A stretch of DNA of 13,669 bases from CAZIWW01 sp964543275 (lineage in GTDB: Bacteria > Patescibacteriota > Minisyncoccia > Moranbacterales > UBA11712). The stretch is taken from NCBI GenBank assembly GCA_964543275.1, contig CAZIWW010000023.1:1-13669 (forward strand), read 5' to 3'. The notes under the pieces were generated by a model. That model saw only the letters and a list, made by a program, of their open reading frames with translations. It did not search any database and was not told where the DNA came from. The position numbers were made by a program, and so were the translations under genes. Shown here piece after piece: positions 6,433-12,667 of this stretch (within the stretch, counting starts at the first letter, position 1; each line of letters starts with the position of its first letter).

Positions 6433-6537
6433 GATTTAAAAGACGGGGATATCACAGAGCAGACGTGGTTGTTTGAATTGGTTTTAATTTCTAGTTGCGC
6501 GCTGTGGATAATTTAGGTGTTCTTTTTGGTTAGTTTG

Positions 6538-6546
6538 TGATAGAAT
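6538..6546 (+). promoter_or_regulatory. Extended -10 promoter
   Basis: TGATAGAAT fits an extended -10 (TGn plus TAGAAT, the hexamer at 6541-6546). No good -35 lies 16-18 bases upstream. The expected start point near 6553 gives the next gene a short AT-rich leader of about 24 bases without a Shine-Dalgarno. Confidence 0.5.
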
Positions 6547-6576
6547 TAAGGCATAAATCGCTTAATTTTTATTACG

Positions 6577-7233
6577 ATGAAAAGGAGGATAAAAACAAAA
6601 GTTAAAACAAAAAAAACAAAGCGGCGCGAGGCGTCCGGCAAACTTGGTTTTAAGGAGAATGTCAGATTTGGTTTGTCTATGACTATTTTGACGAGTTTGC
6701 TATTAATGTCATTCTTTCTGTTTTTAGCAAGCGCCGATTCTTTATGGTTGAATAAAGATGATAATGTTACTGTTTTGGCGGTTGGCGCGGCGGGAGAGCC
6801 AAGCGGTTTGCAGAAAAGGATTTTTAGCGACCCAGAGGTTGATTTTAAAGTTAGTATTCCGTCGATCTGGGACGGTTGGGTGTATAAGATGGGCTATGTC
6901 CAAAGCCCCATTGACGAGACTTTGTCCGATCAGTATGTTCAATTTTTCCTGCCGGTGGCGGGCAAGGCCAATTCAAACAATTTTGAAGAGAAGCAAAAAA
7001 ATATCCTGACAATCAGAAAATTCAGCCAAGAGGAATGGGAAGAGCTGAAGGAGGGATGTCAGAAAGGCAACTTGTATTACTGCGATGCGGCTGGAACAAA
7101 ATTGGCGGACGGGGAAGGATATGTTTTCAGCTATGTTAAGGTTAAGGGTGACGACTGTCCAGGGCAAATGAAATCTAAGTGCGAGCGGATTGACAAAGTT
7201 GTTGAGAGCTTCGAGTTAAAACAAAAACTTTAA
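6577..7233 (+). CDS. Single-TM extracytoplasmic protein of unknown function
   Basis: 218 residues, family not recognised with confidence. A very basic N-terminus (RRIKTKVKTKKTKRR) precedes one hydrophobic segment (about 31-53, GLSMTILTSLLLMSFFLFLASA). This could be a membrane anchor or an uncleaved signal, placing the rest outside. The outer domain (about 80-215) opens with DPEVDFKVSIPSIWDGWVYK and ends with CERIDKVVESFEL. That layout recalls PsbP/DUF1795-like folds, in which a FxxxxPxxW strand opens and a V-x2-SF strand closes. Four cysteines (GCQKGNLYYC; DCPGQMKSKC) could make two disulfides. It follows the DUF11-like gene by 144 bases under its own probable promoter, so the two are perhaps separate envelope genes. 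Confidence 0.65.
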   Translation: MKRRIKTKVKTKKTKRREASGKLGFKENVRFGLSMTILTSLLLMSFFLFLASADSLWLNKDDNVTVLAVGAAGEPSGLQKRIFSDPEVDFKVSIPSIWDGWVYKMGYVQSPIDETLSDQYVQFFLPVAGKANSNNFEEKQKNILTIRKFSQEEWEELKEGCQKGNLYYCDAAGTKLADGEGYVFSYVKVKGDDCPGQMKSKCERIDKVVESFELKQKL

Positions 7234-7352
7234 TTGGTTTAGCCGACGCCTTGATTGGAGTATATAATTTTCCAAATTCGGCTGTTTGACGGTAAAGATT
7301 TTCTTGAAGTTGATGCCAAGTTAATATATCCATTGTTTTTAGGATATCTCTT

Positions 7353-8123
7353 ATGCGTCTTCGAGGAATCTTTTTGAGAGGCAAAATAGAGGAGTTAAGA
7401 AATGTCTTCCTGCTGACATTTTTTTTGTTAATTATTACTATGATTTTTACTCCTCTCTTTGTTCGAAGCGGCTTTTTTATCTTATCGGAAGAAATTTTTG
7501 AGGCGGTATTAATTTTTATCCAAGTTTCGGTGGCATGGAATATCTTCAGGGCGTATGAGAGAACGGTTAAGTATAGGGAAAGAGAAACTCAAAAACTGGA
7601 ACTCGAATGCCTAAGGAAAGAAAAAGAACTTTTAGAGGCTTTTAAGCATTTAGGGAAAGTTAATATACAAGTTTCTCTAATTAGGTCATTTATGGAAAAG
7701 GTTAAAGCTCCTAAGAGTAAAAAAGAGCTAAGAAGGCACCTTGATGAAATTCTTCGCATAGCCTTATCGGTCTCCAAAAGAAAGTGGGTAGTTTTAAGGA
7801 TAATTAATACCGACAGCCTTCAAACTGTTTCTGAATTTTGGGCTAAAGCTTCATCAAATGTCGGGACCAGAGAGATTAAAATAAGCAATAAAGAGGCAAT
7901 CGAATGGTCAAAAGATGTCGAGAATAATAAGTCTCCATCCCAGCTAACCTTTGTTTCCGAAGGGCTGGATTTATTCTCTATGAGGATCTTTTTGTTTTTC
8001 TCCGGAAAACACGAAATTGATCGGGAGGTCAAAGACTTTTTAACGGCCGTGACCAACCAGTGCGCTATAATACTTACTCTTTTTTATCTTAGACTCCAAC
8101 AGCAGGAGAGACTGGAATGTTGA
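7353..8123 (+). CDS. Two-TM protein with coiled coil and GAF-like domain
   Basis: 256 residues. Two hydrophobic helices (about 18-42, FLLTFFLLIITMIFTPLFV; about 47-66, IFEAVLIFIQVSVAW) are joined by a very short loop. They are followed by a charged helix likely to form a coiled coil (about 68-105, RETQKLELECLRKEKELLEAF). The remainder (about 110-250) has a GAF-like layout: ELRRHLDEILRIALSVSKRKWVVLRII opens, and VKDFLTAVTNQCAIILTLFYLRLQQ closes, as in the last helix of GAF sensors. No histidine kinase, GGDEF or other output domain follows, so it would be a stand-alone membrane sensor or scaffold. The start has no Shine-Dalgarno; a TATAAT at 7263-7268 may serve it. Function is inferred from architecture only. 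Confidence 0.65.
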   Translation: MRLRGIFLRGKIEELRNVFLLTFFLLIITMIFTPLFVRSGFFILSEEIFEAVLIFIQVSVAWNIFRAYERTVKYRERETQKLELECLRKEKELLEAFKHLGKVNIQVSLIRSFMEKVKAPKSKKELRRHLDEILRIALSVSKRKWVVLRIINTDSLQTVSEFWAKASSNVGTREIKISNKEAIEWSKDVENNKSPSQLTFVSEGLDLFSMRIFLFFSGKHEIDREVKDFLTAVTNQCAIILTLFYLRLQQQERLEC

Positions 8124-8148
8124 CAATCGGGAGAGTAGCTAGTATTTT
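8120..8148 (+). promoter_or_regulatory. Promoter for glyS
   Basis: A consensus -35 TTGACA (8120-8125) and a -10 TATTTT (8143-8148) are separated by the ideal 17 bases. The -35 overlaps the TGA stop of the upstream gene (8121-8123). The predicted start near 8155 gives glyS a leader of about 70 bases. That leader holds a small GCGTCAAACGC hairpin but no Shine-Dalgarno and no T-box conserved sequence. Confidence 0.65.
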
Positions 8149-8226
8149 ATATCTATCGTCTTATGCCCGGCAACGTAGTATGCGGAAACCTTGCTTAAAA
8201 AAAATTAATGCGTCAAACGCAAATCT

Positions 8227-9615
8227 ATGGCGGAAAAAAACGAACAACTTATGGACAAGATTACTTCGCTTTGCAAGAGGCGCGGAATGGTTTTCCCGGG
8301 ATCGGAGATTTACGGCGGCTTAGCCAACACCTGGGATTACGGTCCTTACGGGACGGAGCTTATGAACAACATCCGCAATCACTGGTGGGATTTTTTTGTG
8401 AGTCGCCGTCCGGATATGGTTGGATTGGAGTCAACCATTATTATGAACCCCAAAGTCTGGGAAGCTTCTGGTCATGTGGCGGGTTTCCATGATCCGCTTG
8501 TTGAAGACAAGATTACTCATATTAGATACAGGGTAGATCATCTTTTAGAGGATCATAATATTAATCCTCAAGGAATGACTCTTAATCAGATGTGGGAGAA
8601 AATTCGGGAGCGCGGCATTAAAAGTCCGGATGGAAACGAACTGACCAAACCAAAGCAGTTTAATTTGATGTTCAAAACTTTCATCGGTCCGACCGAGGAT
8701 GAAAGTTCGCTAGCCTATCTTCGTCCGGAAACAGCCCAAGGAATGTTTGTGGATTTTCATCAAGTTTTGCAGACTGCCAGAAAGAAACTGCCTTTTGGAA
8801 TTGCGCAGATTGGAAAATGCTTTCGCAATGAAATTACTCCTGGCCAATTTATTTTCCGCCTTAGAGAGTTCAACTTGATGGAATTTGAATACTTCATAAA
8901 GCCGGATAACTGGGAGGAAATTTTTGAGATGTGGCTGGAGGAAATTAAAAAATACCATCAAGAGCTGGGTTTAAAAGCTGAAGATCTTGAGTGGCGCGAG
9001 ATTCCTAAAGAAGAACGAGCTCATTATTCCAAACGGACCATTGATATTGAATACAAGTTTCCCTTTGGCGTAAAGGAGCTTCACGCCATCGCTTATAGAA
9101 CTGACTACGATCTTAAAGCTCATCAGGAAAAGAGCGGTCGGGATTTAAGCTACACCGATCCGCAAACCGGAGAGAAATTTATTCCTCATGTAATTGAGCC
9201 AACTTTTGGAATTGACAGGACTGTCTTCGCGGTAATTTGCGCGGCTTATAACGAAGAAGAAGCGCCGACGGCCGAAGGCGGAACGGAGGCGCGGACAGTT
9301 TTGAAGTTTCCCAAATATCTGGCGCCTATAAAGGTGGCTATCCTTCCGCTTTCCAAAAAAGAAGAGCTGGTTAAAAAGTCTCACGAAATTTGGGACTTAA
9401 TCCGTCCGCATTTCAGGAGCGAATATGATGAAACTCAATCCATCGGTCGCCGCTACCGCCGCCAGGACGAAATCGGAACGCCGTATTGCGTAACAGTTGA
9501 TTTTGAGACACTTAAAGATAATGCGGTAACAGTTCGGGATCGGGATTCAATGGAGCAGGAGAGAATCAAAATTGATGAGTTGGCGGGGTATTTAAAAGGG
9601 AGGTTCGGGGAATAG
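8227..9615 (+). CDS. glyS: Glycyl-tRNA synthetase, alpha2 (single-chain) type
   Basis: Class II synthetase charging tRNA-Gly; 462 residues, usual for the homodimeric type rather than the alpha2beta2 form. Visible: GSEIYGGLANTWDYGPYG at the N-terminus, ESTIIMNPKVWEASGHVAGF, FNLMFKTFIGP, the catalytic ETAQGMFVDF, motif 2 (KCFRNEITP then FRLREFNLMEFEYF), motif 3 region (EPTFGIDRTVFA), and a C-terminal anticodon-binding domain (APIKVAILPLSKK to the end). Cysteine pairs seen in the insertion of many bacterial relatives are absent: the region reads THIRYRVDHLLEDH and SPDGNELTKPKQFNLMF. The ATG at 8227 fits the family N-terminus; it has no Shine-Dalgarno. The symbol glyQS is also used for this type. 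Confidence 0.95.
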   Translation: MAEKNEQLMDKITSLCKRRGMVFPGSEIYGGLANTWDYGPYGTELMNNIRNHWWDFFVSRRPDMVGLESTIIMNPKVWEASGHVAGFHDPLVEDKITHIRYRVDHLLEDHNINPQGMTLNQMWEKIRERGIKSPDGNELTKPKQFNLMFKTFIGPTEDESSLAYLRPETAQGMFVDFHQVLQTARKKLPFGIAQIGKCFRNEITPGQFIFRLREFNLMEFEYFIKPDNWEEIFEMWLEEIKKYHQELGLKAEDLEWREIPKEERAHYSKRTIDIEYKFPFGVKELHAIAYRTDYDLKAHQEKSGRDLSYTDPQTGEKFIPHVIEPTFGIDRTVFAVICAAYNEEEAPTAEGGTEARTVLKFPKYLAPIKVAILPLSKKEELVKKSHEIWDLIRPHFRSEYDETQSIGRRYRRQDEIGTPYCVTVDFETLKDNAVTVRDRDSMEQERIKIDELAGYLKGRFGE

Positions 9616-9669
9616 GTTGTAAGGAACATAGGGACAAGACAGTAGGTTATGTCATAGGTTGTAGGTTGC
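9613..9669 (+). repeat. TAGGTTGT-type octamer repeats after glyS
   Basis: TAGGTTGT occurs at 9613-9620 (starting on the glyS stop codon) and 9655-9662, TAGGTTAT at 9643-9650, and TAGGTTGC at 9662-9669. They are irregularly spaced and in the same orientation. GTTGTAG-like motifs recur nearby (9694, 10007, 10060 region). Confidence 0.6.
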
Positions 9670-9682
9670 AGGCGAATGCTTT

Positions 9683-9704
9683 TTACTACAATTAGTTGTA
9701 GTAA
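9683..9704. repeat. 9-bp perfect hairpin after glyS
   Basis: TTACTACAA (9683-9691) and TTGTAGTAA (9696-9704) are perfect inverted copies around a TTAG loop. No T-run follows, so a rho-independent terminator is not supported, though the hairpin may protect the glyS mRNA end. Confidence 0.7.
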
Positions 9705-9744
9705 GGTATTATTGTTCCTGAAAAATTTTGAGCGTTTTTAGGGA

Positions 9745-10008
9745 GTGAAAAATCAAGAATGGAGGGGCTTAAATGATTGGGATAGACAGAGATTCGTTGA
9801 TGGTTTGGTAGAGGAGAAATATCTTTCGAACGATTATCTCGTTCTGAGGCTTTCGAGTGATATTTTATTAATGTTAATCCCTGATGAAAATCTAGGTCTG
9901 ATTGCGCGAGACGGTGTAGCTCGCCTTGATTTTCGGGAAAATCCGGGGCAACTTTGGAATCGCCAAAGATTTATATTACCAGACCTTGAAACGAGTGAAG
10001 ACCAATAG
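9745..10008 (+). CDS. Small hypothetical protein
   Basis: 87 residues, soluble and rather acidic, with no recognised family. It reads as an N-terminal helix (NDWDRQRFVDGLVEEKYL), a strand-rich core (DYLVLRLSSDILLMLIPDENLGLIARDGVARLDF) and a tail with RQRFILPDLE. The GTG start is the first available after an in-frame stop at 9739-9741. GGGAG abuts it with no spacing, so the start is uncertain. A better site (GGAGGGG, 9761-9767) points to an ATG in another frame that stops within a few codons. It stands alone between repeat-rich spacers; the open frame could be fortuitous, but its protein-like composition favours a real gene. Confidence 0.5.
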   Translation: MKNQEWRGLNDWDRQRFVDGLVEEKYLSNDYLVLRLSSDILLMLIPDENLGLIARDGVARLDFRENPGQLWNRQRFILPDLETSEDQ

Positions 10009-10132
10009 TTGTAGAGTTCAACTTGCCTCTAAATAGGATAGCAGGGAGAGCATAAGCATTGTAGAATCAACTACAGGGAGACCTCGTCCCACATCCCTAA
10101 AAGCGTTTAATAAAATTCGTTGTAAGAAACTT

Positions 10133-11071
10133 ATGAAAACCCAAGACATTTATAAGCTCGCGATTGAGCTTGGCGTCAAGAACGATTTTCGCTCCAAGGA
10201 GCGGATAAAAAAACTTCTCAAGCGAACAAAGGAAAAATATAATAAGCTTGATAAAAAACAGAAAAGAGAGTTTGATCTGGATAAGCTTTTTAATCCTTAC
10301 TCGGACACTCGAATATATTTTGATAACAAAAAACCGGTTAAGAAAATTTTAACCGGGATAGATATAACCACAGGGGAGGTGTTGCTGGCCGACAGATTAG
10401 GCGACGTTGATCTTATCATCGGCCATCATCCGCTGGGGAAGGGACTGTCTTGTTTAGATGAAGTAATGCATCTGCAGGCCGATGTGCTGGAGCAGTATGG
10501 AGTGCCGATTAATATTGCCGAGGGTTTGCTGAAGCCAAAGATTTCTGAAATTGCCAGGAAGGTTAATCCAGTCAATGTCAACCAGTCTGTCGACGCGGCT
10601 AGGATTTTGGGTTTGAGTATTATGAATGTTCACACGCCGGCTGATAATATGGTAGCTAGTTTTTTAAAGAAGAAAACAGCGGCCAAAAAATTTGAGTATG
10701 TGGGGGAAATTCTGGACTTTCTTAAAGAGATTCCCGAGTATCGCCAAGCTATCGATTATGGCCAGAGTCCGCGGCTCTTCACCGGTCATGAAGAAAATCG
10801 ATGCGGGAAAATTGCCATTACTGAAATTACCGGAGGCACGGAGGGGTCGCCCAAAGTCTATGAATATCTTTCGCGAGCCGGGATCGGAACTGTCATTAGT
10901 ATGCATCAAAGCGAAGAGCATAAAGAGGCGGCGGAGAAAGCTCACCTCAACATAATTATTGCCGGCCATATGTCGTCTGATTCCATCGGAATGAATTTGT
11001 TTCTAGATGAACTTGAGAAAAGGGGAATTAAAATCGTGACTTGTTCGGGGATAACAAGAGTAAGGAGGTAA
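10133..11071 (+). CDS. NIF3-family dinuclear-metal protein
   Basis: 312 residues. NIF3/DUF34 proteins bind two metal ions and are often annotated as GTP cyclohydrolase 1 type 2 homologs; their physiological role is poorly settled. Seen here: DVDLIIGHHPLGKG with H98-H99, VHTPADN (H167, D171), and near the end AGHMSSDSIG (H279, D283), which matches the family's H-x3-E metal motif with Asp in place of Glu. An unusual basic N-terminal helix (about 14-50, SKERIKKLLKRTKEKYNKLDKKQKR, given here in part) precedes the core. The ATG at 10133 has a weak TAAAAT (10111-10116) upstream and no Shine-Dalgarno. The last codons AGG AGG TAA create an AAGGAGGT just before the following repeat. Confidence 0.8.
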   Translation: MKTQDIYKLAIELGVKNDFRSKERIKKLLKRTKEKYNKLDKKQKREFDLDKLFNPYSDTRIYFDNKKPVKKILTGIDITTGEVLLADRLGDVDLIIGHHPLGKGLSCLDEVMHLQADVLEQYGVPINIAEGLLKPKISEIARKVNPVNVNQSVDAARILGLSIMNVHTPADNMVASFLKKKTAAKKFEYVGEILDFLKEIPEYRQAIDYGQSPRLFTGHEENRCGKIAITEITGGTEGSPKVYEYLSRAGIGTVISMHQSEEHKEAAEKAHLNIIIAGHMSSDSIGMNLFLDELEKRGIKIVTCSGITRVRR

Positions 11072-11090
11072 TCTCTGCGAACTACGTGAA

Positions 11091-11205
11091 TCTCTACGAA
11101 TTACGGATTTCGTACGAATATACGAATCAATGCGTTATCAATAGACTGCTTGAGATTCAGCGCTAGCCGCGTAAACAAATTCATTCGTATATTCGTAAAT
11201 GATTC
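11091..11205 (+). repeat. Left copy of a 115-bp inverted repeat flanking the M16 gene
   Basis: This segment is the reverse complement of 12548-12662 at 113 of 115 positions; differences lie near 11106 and 11133. It is itself palindromic: TACGAATATACGAAT (11113-11127) and its exact reverse complement (11183-11197) enclose a unique core (11128-11182). The outer arms stay similar, continuing on the inner side to about 11219 (GTAATTCGCATAG), beyond where the two copies stop matching. The structure is that of a small MITE-like element of about 130 bases. It occupies nearly the whole gap between the NIF3-family gene and the M16 gene. Confidence 0.93.
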
Positions 11206-11227
11206 GTAATTCGCATAGAAGAAACCC

Positions 11228-12502
11228 ATGCGTTTTCAAAAAACCACTCTTAAAAACGGACTGCGCTTGATTACGGCGCCGATGAAAGAAACGAATACGG
11301 CGACGGTAGTTGTCGCAGTGGGAGCCGGGTCCAAATACGAGAATAAGAGCAACAACGGCATCTCTCATTTTCTGGAGCATATGTTTTTCAAGGGAACAAA
11401 GAAGCGGCCAAAGACTAAAGATATTTCGGAAGCGCTGGACAGCGTAGGCGGAGAATTTAACGCTTTTACCGGCAAGGAGCGCACGGTTTATTATGTCAAG
11501 GTAGACGCGGCGCATTTGGATTTGGCTTTGGATATAGTGAGCGACATTTACCTTAACTCCAAGCTGGAGCAAAAAGAAATTAACAAAGAACAGGGGGTAA
11601 TAATTCAGGAGATTAATATGTATCAGGATACGCCGATGGTATATGTCGGGGATGTTTTTGAAAAACTGCTTTACGGCGACCAGCCGGCCGGCTGGGAGAT
11701 TATTGGAACTAAGGAAAATGTAAGCCGGTTTAGAAGGCGAGATTTCACAAATTATCTGCGCGATTTTTACACGGCTCCCAACACAGTGGTTTGCGCGGCT
11801 GGGAACTTGAAACACGATCGAGTGTTTGGGAAGGTGAAAAAACTTTTCTCTCGCGCGAGTAAAGCTAGGAGTAAGGGAAAGGCCAAAGTTTTGGAGAAGC
11901 AGTTTGTTCCTAAAGTTAAAATTAAATTTAAAAAAACGGATCAGACGCATTTGGTCTTAGGCGCGCGGGCTTATAATATGTTTCATCCGGATCGTTACGC
12001 GCTCTCGCTTCTGTCGAATATTCTGGGCGAGAGTATGAGCAGCCGTCTTTTTCTGTCGGTGCGGGAAAGGCAGGGGTTAGCCTATTATATTAGTTCTTCT
12101 TATGAAAGCTATACTGACAGCGGCTATCTGGCGGTGAAGGCGGGAGTGGACACGGATTGCGAGAAAATTAAAAAAACCGTCAAGATTATTTTGAACGAAT
12201 TCAGAAAGATGCGTGACAGAAAAGTAAGCGCGAGAGAACTTAAGAAAGCTAAGGACAATATCCGCGGGAAAATGGCTATGTCGCTGGAATCATCGGACGA
12301 AGTAGCTTCATACCTAGTGAATCAAGAACTTATGAGAAGGGAAATTTTTACTCCCGATAAAGTTCTTCGGGAGTTTGATAAAGTTGGCGCGGATGATATA
12401 ATGAGAGTAGCTGGGGATATTTTTATGAATAGCAAGTTAAACCTTGCTTTGATTGGGCCGATAGAGAATGGGGAGCTTTTGGAGAAGATATTAAAAATAT
12501 AA
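11228..12502 (+). CDS. M16-family zinc metallopeptidase
   Basis: 424 residues, the length of one-chain bacterial processing-peptidase-like members. The inverted zinc motif H47-F-L-E50-H51 is intact, with E128 exactly 76 residues after H51 (HxxEHx76E), in EQGVIIQEINMYQD. The C-terminal half has the paired R/Y substrate motif (RERQGLAYYISSSYESY). No signal peptide or TM segment is seen, so it is probably cytoplasmic, cutting peptides or protein leaders. It is complete and in frame, and has no Shine-Dalgarno before the ATG at 11228. Its striking feature is position: 115-bp inverted repeats stand 22 bases before its start codon and 45 bases after its stop. Confidence 0.92.
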   Translation: MRFQKTTLKNGLRLITAPMKETNTATVVVAVGAGSKYENKSNNGISHFLEHMFFKGTKKRPKTKDISEALDSVGGEFNAFTGKERTVYYVKVDAAHLDLALDIVSDIYLNSKLEQKEINKEQGVIIQEINMYQDTPMVYVGDVFEKLLYGDQPAGWEIIGTKENVSRFRRRDFTNYLRDFYTAPNTVVCAAGNLKHDRVFGKVKKLFSRASKARSKGKAKVLEKQFVPKVKIKFKKTDQTHLVLGARAYNMFHPDRYALSLLSNILGESMSSRLFLSVRERQGLAYYISSSYESYTDSGYLAVKAGVDTDCEKIKKTVKIILNEFRKMRDRKVSARELKKAKDNIRGKMAMSLESSDEVASYLVNQELMRREIFTPDKVLREFDKVGADDIMRVAGDIFMNSKLNLALIGPIENGELLEKILKI

Positions 12503-12547
12503 CCTCTTTATCCCGTTATAGAGCGGAACCCCGCCACGGCAGATGGT

Positions 12548-12662
12548 GAATCATTTACGAATATACGAATGAATTTGTTTACGCGGCTAGCGCTGAATCT
12601 CAAGCAGTCTATTGATAACACATTGATTCGTATATTCGTACGAAATTCGTAATTCGTAGAGA
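12548..12662 (-). repeat. Right copy of the 115-bp inverted repeat
   Basis: Read on the minus strand this matches 11091-11205 with two mismatches. It ends five bases before the ATG of the permease gene, so it must contain that gene's promoter and leader unless transcription reads through. Its inner edge (12547 leftward) loses similarity where the left copy continues its palindromic arm, so this copy looks trimmed by about 14 bases on that side. Confidence 0.93.
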
Positions 12663-12667
12663 ATAAT

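Noticed and set aside
8149..8226. T-box riboswitch before glyS
   Set aside because: The leader is only about 70 bases and lacks the conserved T-box sequence and a terminator/antiterminator pair.
9613..9704. CRISPR-like array after glyS
   Set aside because: The repeats are only eight bases, irregularly spaced, without uniform spacers or cas genes.
11138..11950. A 270-codon open frame on the minus strand across the M16 gene
   Set aside because: It is antisense to a clear M16 peptidase with intact catalytic motifs, and its protein shows no recognisable family pattern.
12503..12547. Rho-independent terminator after the M16 gene
   Set aside because: A short GCGG/CCGC pairing exists near 12523-12534 but the stem is only four pairs and no T-run follows.
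11091..12662. Integron attC sites flanking a gene cassette
   Set aside because: attC sites flank cassettes in direct orientation and need matching R'/R'' core sites; these copies are inverted and I see no clear core-site pair or integrase.
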